32,500 bases of DNA from Rhodospirillales bacterium. Its GTDB lineage: Bacteria; Pseudomonadota; Alphaproteobacteria; Rhodospirillales; UBA2165. Shown piece by piece: positions 25,397-32,500 of this stretch. The stretch covers positions 1 through 32,500 of the forward strand of contig JAJECC010000001.1 in assembly GCA_022822205.1 (NCBI GenBank), given 5' to 3'. The notes under the pieces are model-generated. The model saw nothing but the letters and a program-made list of their open reading frames with translations. It was not told the origin of the DNA and ran no database searches. Position numbers and translations under genes: made by a program. Within the stretch, counting starts at the first letter, position 1, and each line of letters starts with the position of its first letter.

Positions 25397-25795
25397 ATGC
25401 CCCTGAAATTGACCCTAAAGCCCAACGAAAAAGTGCTCATCGGCACCGCCGTGATCACAAATGCCGGCCAGAAAAGCGAAATTATTATTCAAAATACGGT
25501 TCCCGTGCTTCGGGAGAAGGACATTATTGCCGAGGAAAACGCCGATACTTTGGCCAAGAAGCTCTACTACATTATTCTCAGCATGTATGTGGATCAAAGG
25601 AATGAGAACGAGTTCCACAAAATTTACTTCAAGTTAGTCAACGAGCTTTTTGATTCCCTGCCCGACCAGCGAAATCTGGCAATGGTGATGGCTGTATCCC
25701 GGAAAATCCTCGAAGGGAATCATTACCAGGCCCTGAAGGAGTGTCGGAAACTGATCGAATTTGAATCGGAGGTCCTGGCGAATGTCTCAAGATGA
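25397..25795 (+). CDS. flbT: flagellar biosynthesis repressor FlbT
   Basis: The 132-residue protein matches FlbT, which in Caulobacter binds the 5' leader of flagellin mRNA and represses its translation until the hook is complete. The family start MPLKLTLKPNEKVLIGTAVI, the central VLREKDIIAEENADT and the C-terminal YQALKECRKLIEFE are visible; the length is normal. It directly follows the atypical flagellin gene with a 35 bp gap and is probably co-transcribed. The usual partner flaF is not present beside it. No strong ribosome binding site is seen before the ATG, which would fit coupling to, or regulation with, the flagellin gene. Confidence 0.93.
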   Translation: MPLKLTLKPNEKVLIGTAVITNAGQKSEIIIQNTVPVLREKDIIAEENADTLAKKLYYIILSMYVDQRNENEFHKIYFKLVNELFDSLPDQRNLAMVMAVSRKILEGNHYQALKECRKLIEFESEVLANVSR

Positions 25796-25862
25796 ATTAG
25801 AGGCTGACGTGCAGACCCGGTTCTTAATCCGGCAATGGTCTCCAATTGGGAGCCGGTTGTGA
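25782..25862 (+). CDS. possible 26-residue ORF overlapping the flbT end
   Basis: An ATG inside the last codons of flbT is preceded by GGAGG ten bases upstream and opens a frame reading MSQDELEADVQTRF before a TGA at 25860. It looks like the first codons of a former co-translated gene that is now cut off, or a leader peptide. I do not recognise it, and nothing downstream in the other frames continues it. It may be chance. Confidence 0.2.
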   Translation: MSQDELEADVQTRFLIRQWSPIGSRL

Positions 25863-26193
25863 ATACCGCCGACTTCAATTAACAACCCGAGGATGGCTGT
25901 TAGCCGACCATAGATTCTCCGATCCGAGAGCCTATCGAGGTCACCTGGAGTATTTTCAACGCTCACGCGGCTTGGCCCCGTTGTGGTGTCCGCGGCACGT
26001 TGCGCCGGACCCATCCACCGCCAAAAATACTATGCGGGGCAACGGTTTAAGGTTTGGCAGAGCCGGCGTCCGTCGATGCAAAATTGCCTCGTTCACCGAG
26101 GGTTCAAGGCACGCCCCTTGAATGTGAAGAAGCCGAACCCTATTGTTTACCAATTCCGATTCGGCGCCCAGACGGGCTTTTTGGGACGATTAA
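25863..26193 (+). other. ctrA upstream region without a gene
   Basis: These 331 bases between flbT and ctrA hold no convincing gene. They include TTAA half-sites (for example near 25880 and at 26189, directly before the ctrA ATG) but no complete TTAA-N7-TTAA CtrA box. Two GANTC sites, the target of the alphaproteobacterial methyltransferase CcrM, lie at 25913-25917 and 26158-26162; in Caulobacter a GANTC site affects ctrA transcription. I cannot place a promoter. Confidence 0.5.
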
Positions 26194-26925
26194 ATGCGCG
26201 TGCTCCTCGTCGAAGACGATCCCACCACATCCAAAAGTATCGAAATGATGCTGACTTCGGTCGGCATGGTTCTGGACACGACGGACCTTGGCGAGGATGG
26301 GTTGGAAATCGGCCAACTCTACGACTATGACATCATCATTCTCGACCTCATGCTGCCGGATATGGACGGCTACGAAGTGTTGCGCCGTCTGAGGGCGTCC
26401 AAAGTCGAGACGCCGGTGCTGATTCTGTCTGGATTGACGGAGTCGGACAAGAAGGTCAAAGGCCTGGGAACCGGTGCCGATGACTATTTGACCAAGCCGT
26501 TCAACAAGGACGAATTGATCGCTCGAATTCATGCGATCGTGCGCCGGTCGAAGGGACATCCGGAATCCATCATCAGAACCGGCAAGATGGCGGTGAATCT
26601 GGACGCCCGGACGGTTGAGGCCGAAGGCAAGTCCGTGCACCTGACCGGCAAGGAGTACGGCATTCTTGAACTGCTTTCCTTGCGCAAGGGTACGACCCTG
26701 ACGAAGGATATGTTCCTGAACCACCTTTACAACGGGATGGACGAACCGGAACTAAAGATCATCGATGTCTTCGTCTGCAAGCTCCGCAAGAAACTGTCGA
26801 CGGCGTGCGACGGTGACAACTATATCCACACGGTATGGGGTCGGGGATACGTCCTGCGCGACCCGGAAAATGTCGGCGAGGCGCCGAAGAAGCCGGCCAG
26901 GAAGCGAGCCAGGGCAACCGCCTAG
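26194..26925 (+). CDS. ctrA: cell-cycle / motility response regulator CtrA
   Basis: The 243-residue OmpR-type regulator has a receiver domain (1-120) with the acidic pair D8-D9, phospho-acceptor D51 in [13 protein letters not shown] and the KPF lysine, then a winged-helix DNA-binding domain (about 125-225) with [38 protein letters not shown] and VWGRGYVL, which are diagnostic of CtrA. It receives phosphate from CckA through ChpT and in this group mainly controls flagellar and chemotaxis genes. A basic Lys/Arg/Pro tail ([12 protein letters not shown]) ends the protein; Caulobacter CtrA ends in two alanines that act in ClpXP proteolysis, and this one ends TA. The start ATG follows TTAA. Confidence 0.95.
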   Translation: MRVLLVEDDPTTSKSIEMMLTSVGMVLDTTDLGEDGLEIGQLYDYDIIILDLMLPDMDGYEVLRRLRASKVETPVLILSGLTESDKKVKGLGTGADDYLTKPFNKDELIARIHAIVRRSKGHPESIIRTGKMAVNLDARTVEAEGKSVHLTGKEYGILELLSLRKGTTLTKDMFLNHLYNGMDEPELKIIDVFVCKLRKKLSTACDGDNYIHTVWGRGYVLRDPENVGEAPKKPARKRARATA

Positions 26926-26935
26926 AGCGGTTTCC
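26925..26935 (+). repeat. short dispersed repeat GAGCGGTTTCC, copy 2
   Basis: The sequence GAGCGGTTTCC starts at the last base of the ctrA stop codon and is the exact reverse complement of bases 13884-13894 in the hairpin between the convergent genes there. It lies between convergent ctrA and chpT, again at a transcript end. Confidence 0.4.
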
Positions 26936-26983
26936 CGTAGATTAGTCAGAAATTCGTTCAGCCTGCATAAATGGGGGTTTCGG

Positions 26984-27613
26984 CTAGAAAGCCCGGAATT
27001 CCAAGGTGTCGTTCCCGGAGATGGAGTGTTCGATCGTCAGACCCTCACTCCGCGCCAAGGTGCGACAAAGATACGGCACGACATCCGCGACTTCGAGGGC
27101 ATCCGCGGGAGTTTGACCCGTCAGGCAGGCCGCCGCGGTGTCGGTTAATCGGCAGCCCCTGCCGCTGGACGAAACCGAGATCGAATTTGCCGCTTCTCCC
27201 GGCGACGCGCAAATCTCCCCTCCCCGAGGCAATGTCTCGGCGGCCAGGAGAACCAAATTAAGCAACAGTCTGGCCCGGGATCGCGGCATTATGTTCGCCG
27301 GCATGGGCACCGGAGATGTCCAGGTGAGGGTAATTTTGGAACCCGTGAAAAAGTCCTCCGCCAACCCGGCGGCATCTTCGGCGGCCATTGATTCACCCCG
27401 ATTGGCGCCGCCGAATGCAACGCGGAAAAACGACAGCCGCGCCGCCGCCTGCTTGCCGCTCTGTCCGATCAGGGCGACGGCCTCCTCCCGAATGTCTTGG
27501 TCTTCGCCGAGCAGTTCCAGACCGTTGTTGATGGCTCCTATTGGGCTAATCAGGTCATGGCATAGTTTCGAACAAAGAAGCTGTGCAACACGCCAGTCAT
27601 TTGAATCGGCCAT
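26984..27613 (-). CDS. chpT: histidine phosphotransferase ChpT
   Basis: The 209-residue protein carries phosphate from CckA to CtrA (and CpdR). It is a histidine-kinase-like dimer without kinase activity: the dimerisation/phosphotransfer helices begin LLCSKLCHDLISPIGAINNG, with the phospho-acceptor H19, and the second half is a shortened, degenerate ATPase-like domain that no longer shows N, G1 or G2 boxes (usual in this family). The ATG follows ACGGAGGC by six bases. It is convergent with ctrA (58 bp between stops) and divergent from the formate dehydrogenase genes. Confidence 0.88.
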   Translation of the reverse strand: MADSNDWRVAQLLCSKLCHDLISPIGAINNGLELLGEDQDIREEAVALIGQSGKQAAARLSFFRVAFGGANRGESMAAEDAAGLAEDFFTGSKITLTWTSPVPMPANIMPRSRARLLLNLVLLAAETLPRGGEICASPGEAANSISVSSSGRGCRLTDTAAACLTGQTPADALEVADVVPYLCRTLARSEGLTIEHSISGNDTLEFRAF

Positions 27614-27827
27614 AAAGAGCCTCCGTCAGTCCGCGTTGAGCCTGCAGTCGGCGGGATCGAGGAACAGGAGCCAAGTGCCGCCACCGCCGGCGTTTCAGGC
27701 AACGTTTGACGATCGCCAAACCGTTGTAGAATATTTCTGCCAGATTATCAGTGCGCCGGAAAAGACCTTAGGACAATACGATCCGCACTGAACCGGTTTC
27801 TCTGGGAAAGAACCAAATAGACCCATT

Positions 27828-29474
27828 ATGGATGCGCCTCGAAATAAGAACGCCTATCCAAAAGGCCGTCAGGTCGATCGTGAATCTCGGGCCGAGGTTC
27901 GGTCGCTGATCGGGGACATGCCCCGGAATCGCGACCTGCTGATTGAATTCCTGCACCTGATCCAGGACGGGTATGGACATTTGAGCGCCCGTCATCTGGC
28001 GGCGCTTGCCCAGGAAATGAAACTCTCGCAGGCCGAAATCTACGAAACGGCATCCTTCTACCATCACTTCGACATCGTGAAGGAAGGGGAGACCGAGCCG
28101 GCGGAAATTACCGTACGGGTTTGCGACGGGATAGCCTGTGAGATGGCCGGCGCGAAGCGGCTTTATTCCGAGCTGTCGGACGAAATTGGAACTACGGCTC
28201 GGGTGGTAAAGGTCCCGTGCGTCGGCGGGTGCTTCGCCGCGCCGGTTGCCGTCGTCGGCAAGAAACAGGTGCACGAGGCCGACGTAAGCACCGTCGCGAA
28301 GGCGCTATCCGATGGCGATACGACGCCGGGCCTGCCGGACGCGGAACCTCTGAACGAGTACCGGGCAGCCGGTGGTTATGCAGCGCTGGAGAAGCTCAAA
28401 AACGGCGGGCTCGGTGGTGCCGATCTGATTGACGAGCTTGAAGCGGCGGATCTCAGGGGAATGGGAGGAGCCGGATTTCCGACGGCGCGGAAATGGCGTT
28501 TTCTGGAGGGAACGGCTAAGCCGCGTGTGTTGGCGGTGAATGCCGACGAAGGAGAACCCGGGACGTTCAAGGATCGATATTGCTTCGAGACGGAGCCCCA
28601 CAAGGTTTTGGATGGCGCCCTGATTGCAGCCACGGTCATCGAAGCCGAAGACATTTATATCTATTTGAGGGACGAGTATCCCCATATCCATGCACTGCTC
28701 GAACGGGAAATCGAAGCGGTGACGAAAGAAGGTCTCGCCGATGGTGTTCGGATACATCTGCGGCGCGGCGCCGGCGCCTATATCTGCGGCGAAGAAAGCG
28801 GAATGCTGGAGAGCATCGAGGGAAAGCGGGGTCTGCCTCGAAATCGGCCGCCCTACCCGGCCCAATCGGGACTTTTTGGGCGGCCCACCCTGATCAACAA
28901 CGTGGAAACCCTCTACTGGGTGGCGGATATCGCCAGAAACGGGTCCCAATGGTATTTGGACGAGGGACGCCCTCACCTATTTTCGGTGTCCGGAAGGGTG
29001 AAACGGCCCGGCGTGGTCAAGGCGCCATCGGGGGTGACCGTCCGCCAATTGATCGACGAACATTGCGGTGGAATGGCCGAGGGGCACATGTTCAAGGCCT
29101 ATCTGCCGGGGGGCGCCTCGGGAGGAATTTTGCCGGCGTCGAAAGACGATCTGCCGCTGGATTTCGGGGTACTGGAGGAGTTCGGCTGTTTTGTCGGGTC
29201 GGCCGCGGTGGTCATTTTCTCCGAACAGGACCAAATTCGGGATGTGGTTCTCAACCTCCTCAGGTTTTTCGCCGACGAGAGCTGCGGTCAATGCACGCCG
29301 TGCCGCGTCGGTTGCGAGAAAATGGTGAAACTGCTCGAACAAGACCGCTGGGACCAGCCGCTGATGGATGACCTGAGCCTGGCCATGCGGGAGGCCTCGA
29401 TCTGCGGACTGGGTCAGGCCGCGCCCAATCCCGTGCAATCGGCCTTTCGGTTTTTTGAGGGAGAGATTGAATGA
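27828..29474 (+). CDS. NAD-dependent formate dehydrogenase, fused gamma-beta subunit
   Basis: The 548-residue protein joins a NuoE-like gamma domain to a NuoF-like beta domain. The gamma part has the four [2Fe-2S] cysteines C99, C104, C131 and C135 (VCDGIAC, VPCVGGC). The beta part has the NADH/FMN segments GMGGAGFPTARKW, NADEGEPGTFKDR and EESGMLESIEGKRGLP, and the [4Fe-4S] cysteines C486, C489, C492 and C526 (ESCGQCTPCR, ICGLGQ). It passes electrons from the alpha subunit to NAD+ via FMN. Classical fds operons have separate fdsG and fdsB; here they are one chain. It overlaps the alpha-subunit gene by 4 bp. Alternatives are a NAD-linked hydrogenase diaphorase, ruled out by the neighbour. Confidence 0.93.
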   Translation: MDAPRNKNAYPKGRQVDRESRAEVRSLIGDMPRNRDLLIEFLHLIQDGYGHLSARHLAALAQEMKLSQAEIYETASFYHHFDIVKEGETEPAEITVRVCDGIACEMAGAKRLYSELSDEIGTTARVVKVPCVGGCFAAPVAVVGKKQVHEADVSTVAKALSDGDTTPGLPDAEPLNEYRAAGGYAALEKLKNGGLGGADLIDELEAADLRGMGGAGFPTARKWRFLEGTAKPRVLAVNADEGEPGTFKDRYCFETEPHKVLDGALIAATVIEAEDIYIYLRDEYPHIHALLEREIEAVTKEGLADGVRIHLRRGAGAYICGEESGMLESIEGKRGLPRNRPPYPAQSGLFGRPTLINNVETLYWVADIARNGSQWYLDEGRPHLFSVSGRVKRPGVVKAPSGVTVRQLIDEHCGGMAEGHMFKAYLPGGASGGILPASKDDLPLDFGVLEEFGCFVGSAAVVIFSEQDQIRDVVLNLLRFFADESCGQCTPCRVGCEKMVKLLEQDRWDQPLMDDLSLAMREASICGLGQAAPNPVQSAFRFFEGEIE

Positions 29475-32194
29475 CGGAGGGTGTGAAGTTCTTTCTCGAC
29501 GGGGCGGAGGTCGAGGCCCACCCGGACGAAACCATTTGGCAAGTGGCGCACCGGCACGGCAACGAGCTTCCTCACCTCTGTTACCGGCATGAGCCGGGCT
29601 ACCGCGGCGACGGCAATTGCCGCGCCTGCATGGTGGATATCGAGGGAGAGCGGGTGTTGTCGGCGTCGTGCATCCGCAAACCGGAGCCGGGCATGCAGGT
29701 CTCGACGAACTCGGAGCGGGCAAGCAAGGCGCGGGAGATGGTGATCGAGCTGCTGCTTGCCGACCAGGACGAACCGCAGGCCGAATTCAAGCGCTGGGTC
29801 GACGAAATGGGGGTCGTGGAAAGCCGCTTTCCGGCCACGGAATCAATCGCGCCCGATAGCTCGCATCCGGCGATTGCCGTCGATCTAGGCCGTTGCATCC
29901 ACTGCAACCTGTGCGTCCGGGCCTGCCAGGAAGTCCAGGCCAACGATGTCATCGGCATGGCCCACAGAGGGTTCTTGTCGTCCATCGTATTCGACATGGG
30001 AGACCCGATGGGGGATAGCTCTTGCGTCGCGTGCGGCGAATGCGTGCAGGTCTGTCCGACCAACGCGCTTCTTCCGGCCGGGGTCGAACTGGAAGACGGC
30101 GAGGTGGCGGCGGACAAGGTCGTCGACAGCGTCTGCCCATATTGCGGCGTCGGCTGTCAGGTCAGATTTCACGTCAAGGACAATAAGATCGTCCAGGTGG
30201 ACGGCCGCGACGGTCCGGCCAATCAAAACCGGCTGTGCGTCAAGGGACGGTTCGGGATGGACTATGCCAACCATCCTCATCGGCTGACCACGCCGCTGAT
30301 TCGTCGGGAGGACGTGTCGAAAACGGCCGATCCCCGGTTCGATCCCGAAAATCCTTTAGCTGTTTTCCGGGAAGCGTCGTGGGAAGAGGCCCTGGATTTG
30401 GCGGCTTCGGGACTGAAGAAGATTCTCGATGAGCAGGGCCCGAAGGGGCTGGCGGGATTCGGCTCGGCCAAGGGGTCCAACGAAGAAGCCTACATGGTTC
30501 AGAAACTTGTCCGGACCGGCTTCAAGACCAACAGCGTCGATCATTGCACGCGCCTGTGCCATGCATCCTCGGTCGCGGCGTTGCTCGAAACCATTGGCTC
30601 CGGCGCCGTGACGGCCCCGGTCGTCGAATGCCTCAACTCCGACCTCATCGTCGTTATCGGCGCCAATCCCACCGGCAATCACCCCGTTGCCGCGACGTTT
30701 ATCAAGAACGCGGCGACCAAAGGGGCCGAGTTGGTGGTCATCGATCCCAGGAGAAAGAACCTTGCCAATTACGCCTCCCACTACCTGCAATTCGAAGCGG
30801 GATCGGATGTGGCGCTGCTCAATGCCTTGCTCCATGTCATCGTCACCGAGGAACTCTATGACCGGCAGTATGTGGAGGCGCACACCGAGGGATTCGACGA
30901 AATCGCCCGGCATGTGAAGGCGTTTCCGCCGGAGAAGATGGAAAGCATCTGCGGCATTGACGCCGATACGTTGAGAACCGTCGCCCGAAAAATTGCCGGT
31001 GCGCGCGCGGCCATGATCTTCTGGGGAATGGGGATCGCGCAGCACGTCCACGGCACCGACAACGCGCGATGCCTAATCTCATTGGCGCTGCTGTGCGGTC
31101 ACGTCGGCCGCCCCGGCGCGGGTCTCCATCCGCTGCGTGGACAGAACAACGTGCAGGGTGCGTCGGATGCGGGCCTCATCCCCATGATGTATCCGGACTA
31201 CAGGCTCGTGACCCATGAGGACGCGAGAGAGAAATTCGAGGCCTTTTGGGATACCAAACTCAATCACGACACGGGGCTCACCGTCGTCGAGATTGCCGAA
31301 GCGATCCATGCCGGAGACATCCGCGGCGTCTATGTGATGGGAGAAAATCCGGCCATGTCGGATCCGGATTCCCGGCATACCCGCGCGGCGCTGGCGAAAC
31401 TCGAACACCTGGTCGTCCAGGACATCTTCATGACGGAGACGGCCGCCTTTGCGGACGTCATCCTCCCCGCTTCGGCGTGGCCCGAAAAGGACGGAACGGT
31501 GACCAATACCGACCGCCGCGTGCAAATGGGCCGCAAGGCGCTGGAGATGCCCGGCGATGCGCGCCAGGACTGGTGGATAATCCAGGAAATCGCCAACCGG
31601 CTCGGGTTGGACTGGAACTATGGCCATCCCCGCGACGTTCACGAGGAGATGCGGCACTGCATGCCGTCAATGGAGCATATTTCCTGGGAGAGGCTGGAAC
31701 GGGAAGAGGCCGTCACATACCCCTGCGACGCGGAGGACCGGCCCGGCCACGACGTGATCTTCGGCGATGGATTCCCGACGGAGTCCACGCGCGGCCGTTT
31801 CGTTCCCGCGGACGTCCTCCCGCCGGACGAGACGCCGGATGAAGATTATCCGCTGATATTGACCACCGGCCGGTTGCTTGAACATTGGCATACCGGCGCC
31901 ATCACCCGGCGGGCGTCGAAGCTCGATGCCCTGGAACCGGAAGCGACCGTACATATCTCGCCGGAGGATATGGAGAACCTGGGGATTGAACCGGGAGGGC
32001 ATGTACGGATGACGACCCGGAGAGGCACGATCGAACTGGCGGCGCGGCGCGAACCCGGAATGCCCCAAGGACTTGTTTTCATGCCGTTTTGCTACGAGGA
32101 GGCAGCCGCCAATATTCTGACCAATTCAGCCCTGGATCCGTTCGGCAAAATCCCGGAATTGAAGTTCTCGGCGGTACGCGTCGAACCGGCGTAG
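29471..32194 (+). CDS. fdsA: formate dehydrogenase, molybdopterin (alpha) subunit, cysteine type
   Basis: The 907-residue subunit oxidises formate to CO2 at a bis-molybdopterin-guanine-dinucleotide Mo or W centre. From the N-terminus it has a NuoG-like [2Fe-2S] domain (C37, C50, C53, C67), two ferredoxin clusters (C142, C145, C148, C152 and C185, C188, C191, C195), the MopB [4Fe-4S] (C222, C225, C229, C256), then the catalytic domain with VDHCTRLCHASSVA, in which C363 is the metal ligand and H364 the conserved partner; there is Cys, not selenocysteine. A molybdopterin-dinucleotide-binding C-terminal domain (about 790-900) follows. It overlaps the fused beta gene by 4 bp. The chaperones fdhD and fdsC are not seen in the window. 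Confidence 0.95.
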   Translation: MTEGVKFFLDGAEVEAHPDETIWQVAHRHGNELPHLCYRHEPGYRGDGNCRACMVDIEGERVLSASCIRKPEPGMQVSTNSERASKAREMVIELLLADQDEPQAEFKRWVDEMGVVESRFPATESIAPDSSHPAIAVDLGRCIHCNLCVRACQEVQANDVIGMAHRGFLSSIVFDMGDPMGDSSCVACGECVQVCPTNALLPAGVELEDGEVAADKVVDSVCPYCGVGCQVRFHVKDNKIVQVDGRDGPANQNRLCVKGRFGMDYANHPHRLTTPLIRREDVSKTADPRFDPENPLAVFREASWEEALDLAASGLKKILDEQGPKGLAGFGSAKGSNEEAYMVQKLVRTGFKTNSVDHCTRLCHASSVAALLETIGSGAVTAPVVECLNSDLIVVIGANPTGNHPVAATFIKNAATKGAELVVIDPRRKNLANYASHYLQFEAGSDVALLNALLHVIVTEELYDRQYVEAHTEGFDEIARHVKAFPPEKMESICGIDADTLRTVARKIAGARAAMIFWGMGIAQHVHGTDNARCLISLALLCGHVGRPGAGLHPLRGQNNVQGASDAGLIPMMYPDYRLVTHEDAREKFEAFWDTKLNHDTGLTVVEIAEAIHAGDIRGVYVMGENPAMSDPDSRHTRAALAKLEHLVVQDIFMTETAAFADVILPASAWPEKDGTVTNTDRRVQMGRKALEMPGDARQDWWIIQEIANRLGLDWNYGHPRDVHEEMRHCMPSMEHISWERLEREEAVTYPCDAEDRPGHDVIFGDGFPTESTRGRFVPADVLPPDETPDEDYPLILTTGRLLEHWHTGAITRRASKLDALEPEATVHISPEDMENLGIEPGGHVRMTTRRGTIELAARREPGMPQGLVFMPFCYEEAAANILTNSALDPFGKIPELKFSAVRVEPA

Positions 32195-32257
32195 ATTGAA
32201 GAGCGGCGCAAGGTCCCCTCGCCCTGTCTCTTGGGTCTTACCGAATGAGATAACGCA

Positions 32258-32295
32258 GGGAACCGGCGGAGCGGTTTGCGGCCGCCGCCGTTCCC
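32258..32295 (+). terminator. weak hairpin after the formate dehydrogenase genes
   Basis: GGGAAC, a bulged C and GGCGG pair with CCGCC and GTTCCC around a GC-rich loop that contains GAGCGGTTT, the third partial copy of the short repeat. It lies about 65 bp after the fdsA stop and before the next gene. No T-tract follows, so terminator function is uncertain. Confidence 0.35.
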
Positions 32296-32382
32296 GGCGT
32301 TGCCTTCCATCGGCGGGCGGCGCTAAATTGACGGGCGCATGGAAGCGGGGGCGGCGGGCCCTCGAACGGGAGGAGAACAGGA

Positions 32383-32500
32383 ATGCGGATCGGAAGGGCG
32401 TGTCTTGCAGCGCTGCTGGCCGCGGCGGTGTCGATGCCGGCGGCCTCGGCCGAGGAACTGAAACCCAAATTCGGCGATATCGGCGGGGTCTACTACACCG
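32383..32500 (+). CDS. exported protein, N-terminal fragment
   Basis: The 39 codons up to the window end start MRIGRACLAALLAAAVSMPA and continue through ASA-EE, a textbook Sec signal peptide with basic n-region, alanine/leucine core and AxA cleavage site. The mature start reads EELKPKFGDIGGVYYT. An AGGAGA ribosome binding site lies six bases before the ATG. The family cannot be told from what is visible; relation to formate oxidation is unproven. Confidence 0.75.
   Translation, partial: MRIGRACLAALLAAAVSMPAASAEELKPKFGDIGGVYYT

Noticed and set aside
27707..27732. TTGACG and TAGAAT upstream of the formate dehydrogenase genes as a sigma-70 promoter.
   Set aside because: The spacer is only 14 bp, too short for a working promoter of this type.
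30550..30565. A possible selenocysteine codon at the formate dehydrogenase active site.
   Set aside because: The codon at the metal-ligand position is TGC (C363), not TGA, and there is no reading-frame stop.

Overview
The window reads as the chromosome of a motile alphaproteobacterium, most likely Rhodospirillales-like. Coding density and GC are high. All three parts of the alphaproteobacterial CckA-ChpT-CtrA phosphorelay are present, together with FlbT, a single-cysteine DksA and a cysteine-type FdsGBA-like NAD-dependent formate dehydrogenase. The order assignment is inference; the class assignment is well supported. I see no rRNA, tRNA, CRISPR array, insertion sequence or phage gene.

Positions 1-9300 are nearly all minus strand: the N-terminus of an epimerase, an AEC-family permease, pyruvate kinase, alaS, recA (own promoter, SOS-like box and hairpin terminator) and the hybrid kinase cckA. 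Positions 9650-16900 hold a mixed accessory block: an arylsulfotransferase-like protein, an alpha/beta hydrolase, a glutathione transferase, a 2-keto-4-pentenoate hydratase-type enzyme, a metallo-beta-lactamase hydrolase, a zinc-free MDR oxidoreductase and an orphan NMT1-like binding protein. Positions 17150-22430 form a plus-strand run: full-length pyruvate carboxylase, a small cytoplasmic reductive-dehalogenase-like Fe-S protein and a secreted protein of unknown function that lacks an obvious normal start codon.

Positions 22450-24300 (minus) hold speE and speD, overlapping by 4 bp, and dksA. Positions 24540-27610 form a motility and cell-cycle block: a degenerate-looking flagellin paralogue, flbT, ctrA and, convergent to it, chpT. 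Positions 27828-32194 encode the formate dehydrogenase: a fused gamma-beta subunit and the molybdopterin alpha subunit, again overlapping by 4 bp. The window ends in the signal peptide of another exported protein.

The most striking observation is the flagellin paralogue. Its D1 core is intact, but both D0 ends carry prolines where related flagellins have leucine (six in the first 32 residues, four in the last 32). It lies 35 bp upstream of flbT. In Caulobacter a special flagellin paralogue (FljJ) is reported to work with FlbT as a translational co-repressor, so this pair may be a polymerisation-incompetent regulatory flagellin plus its partner.
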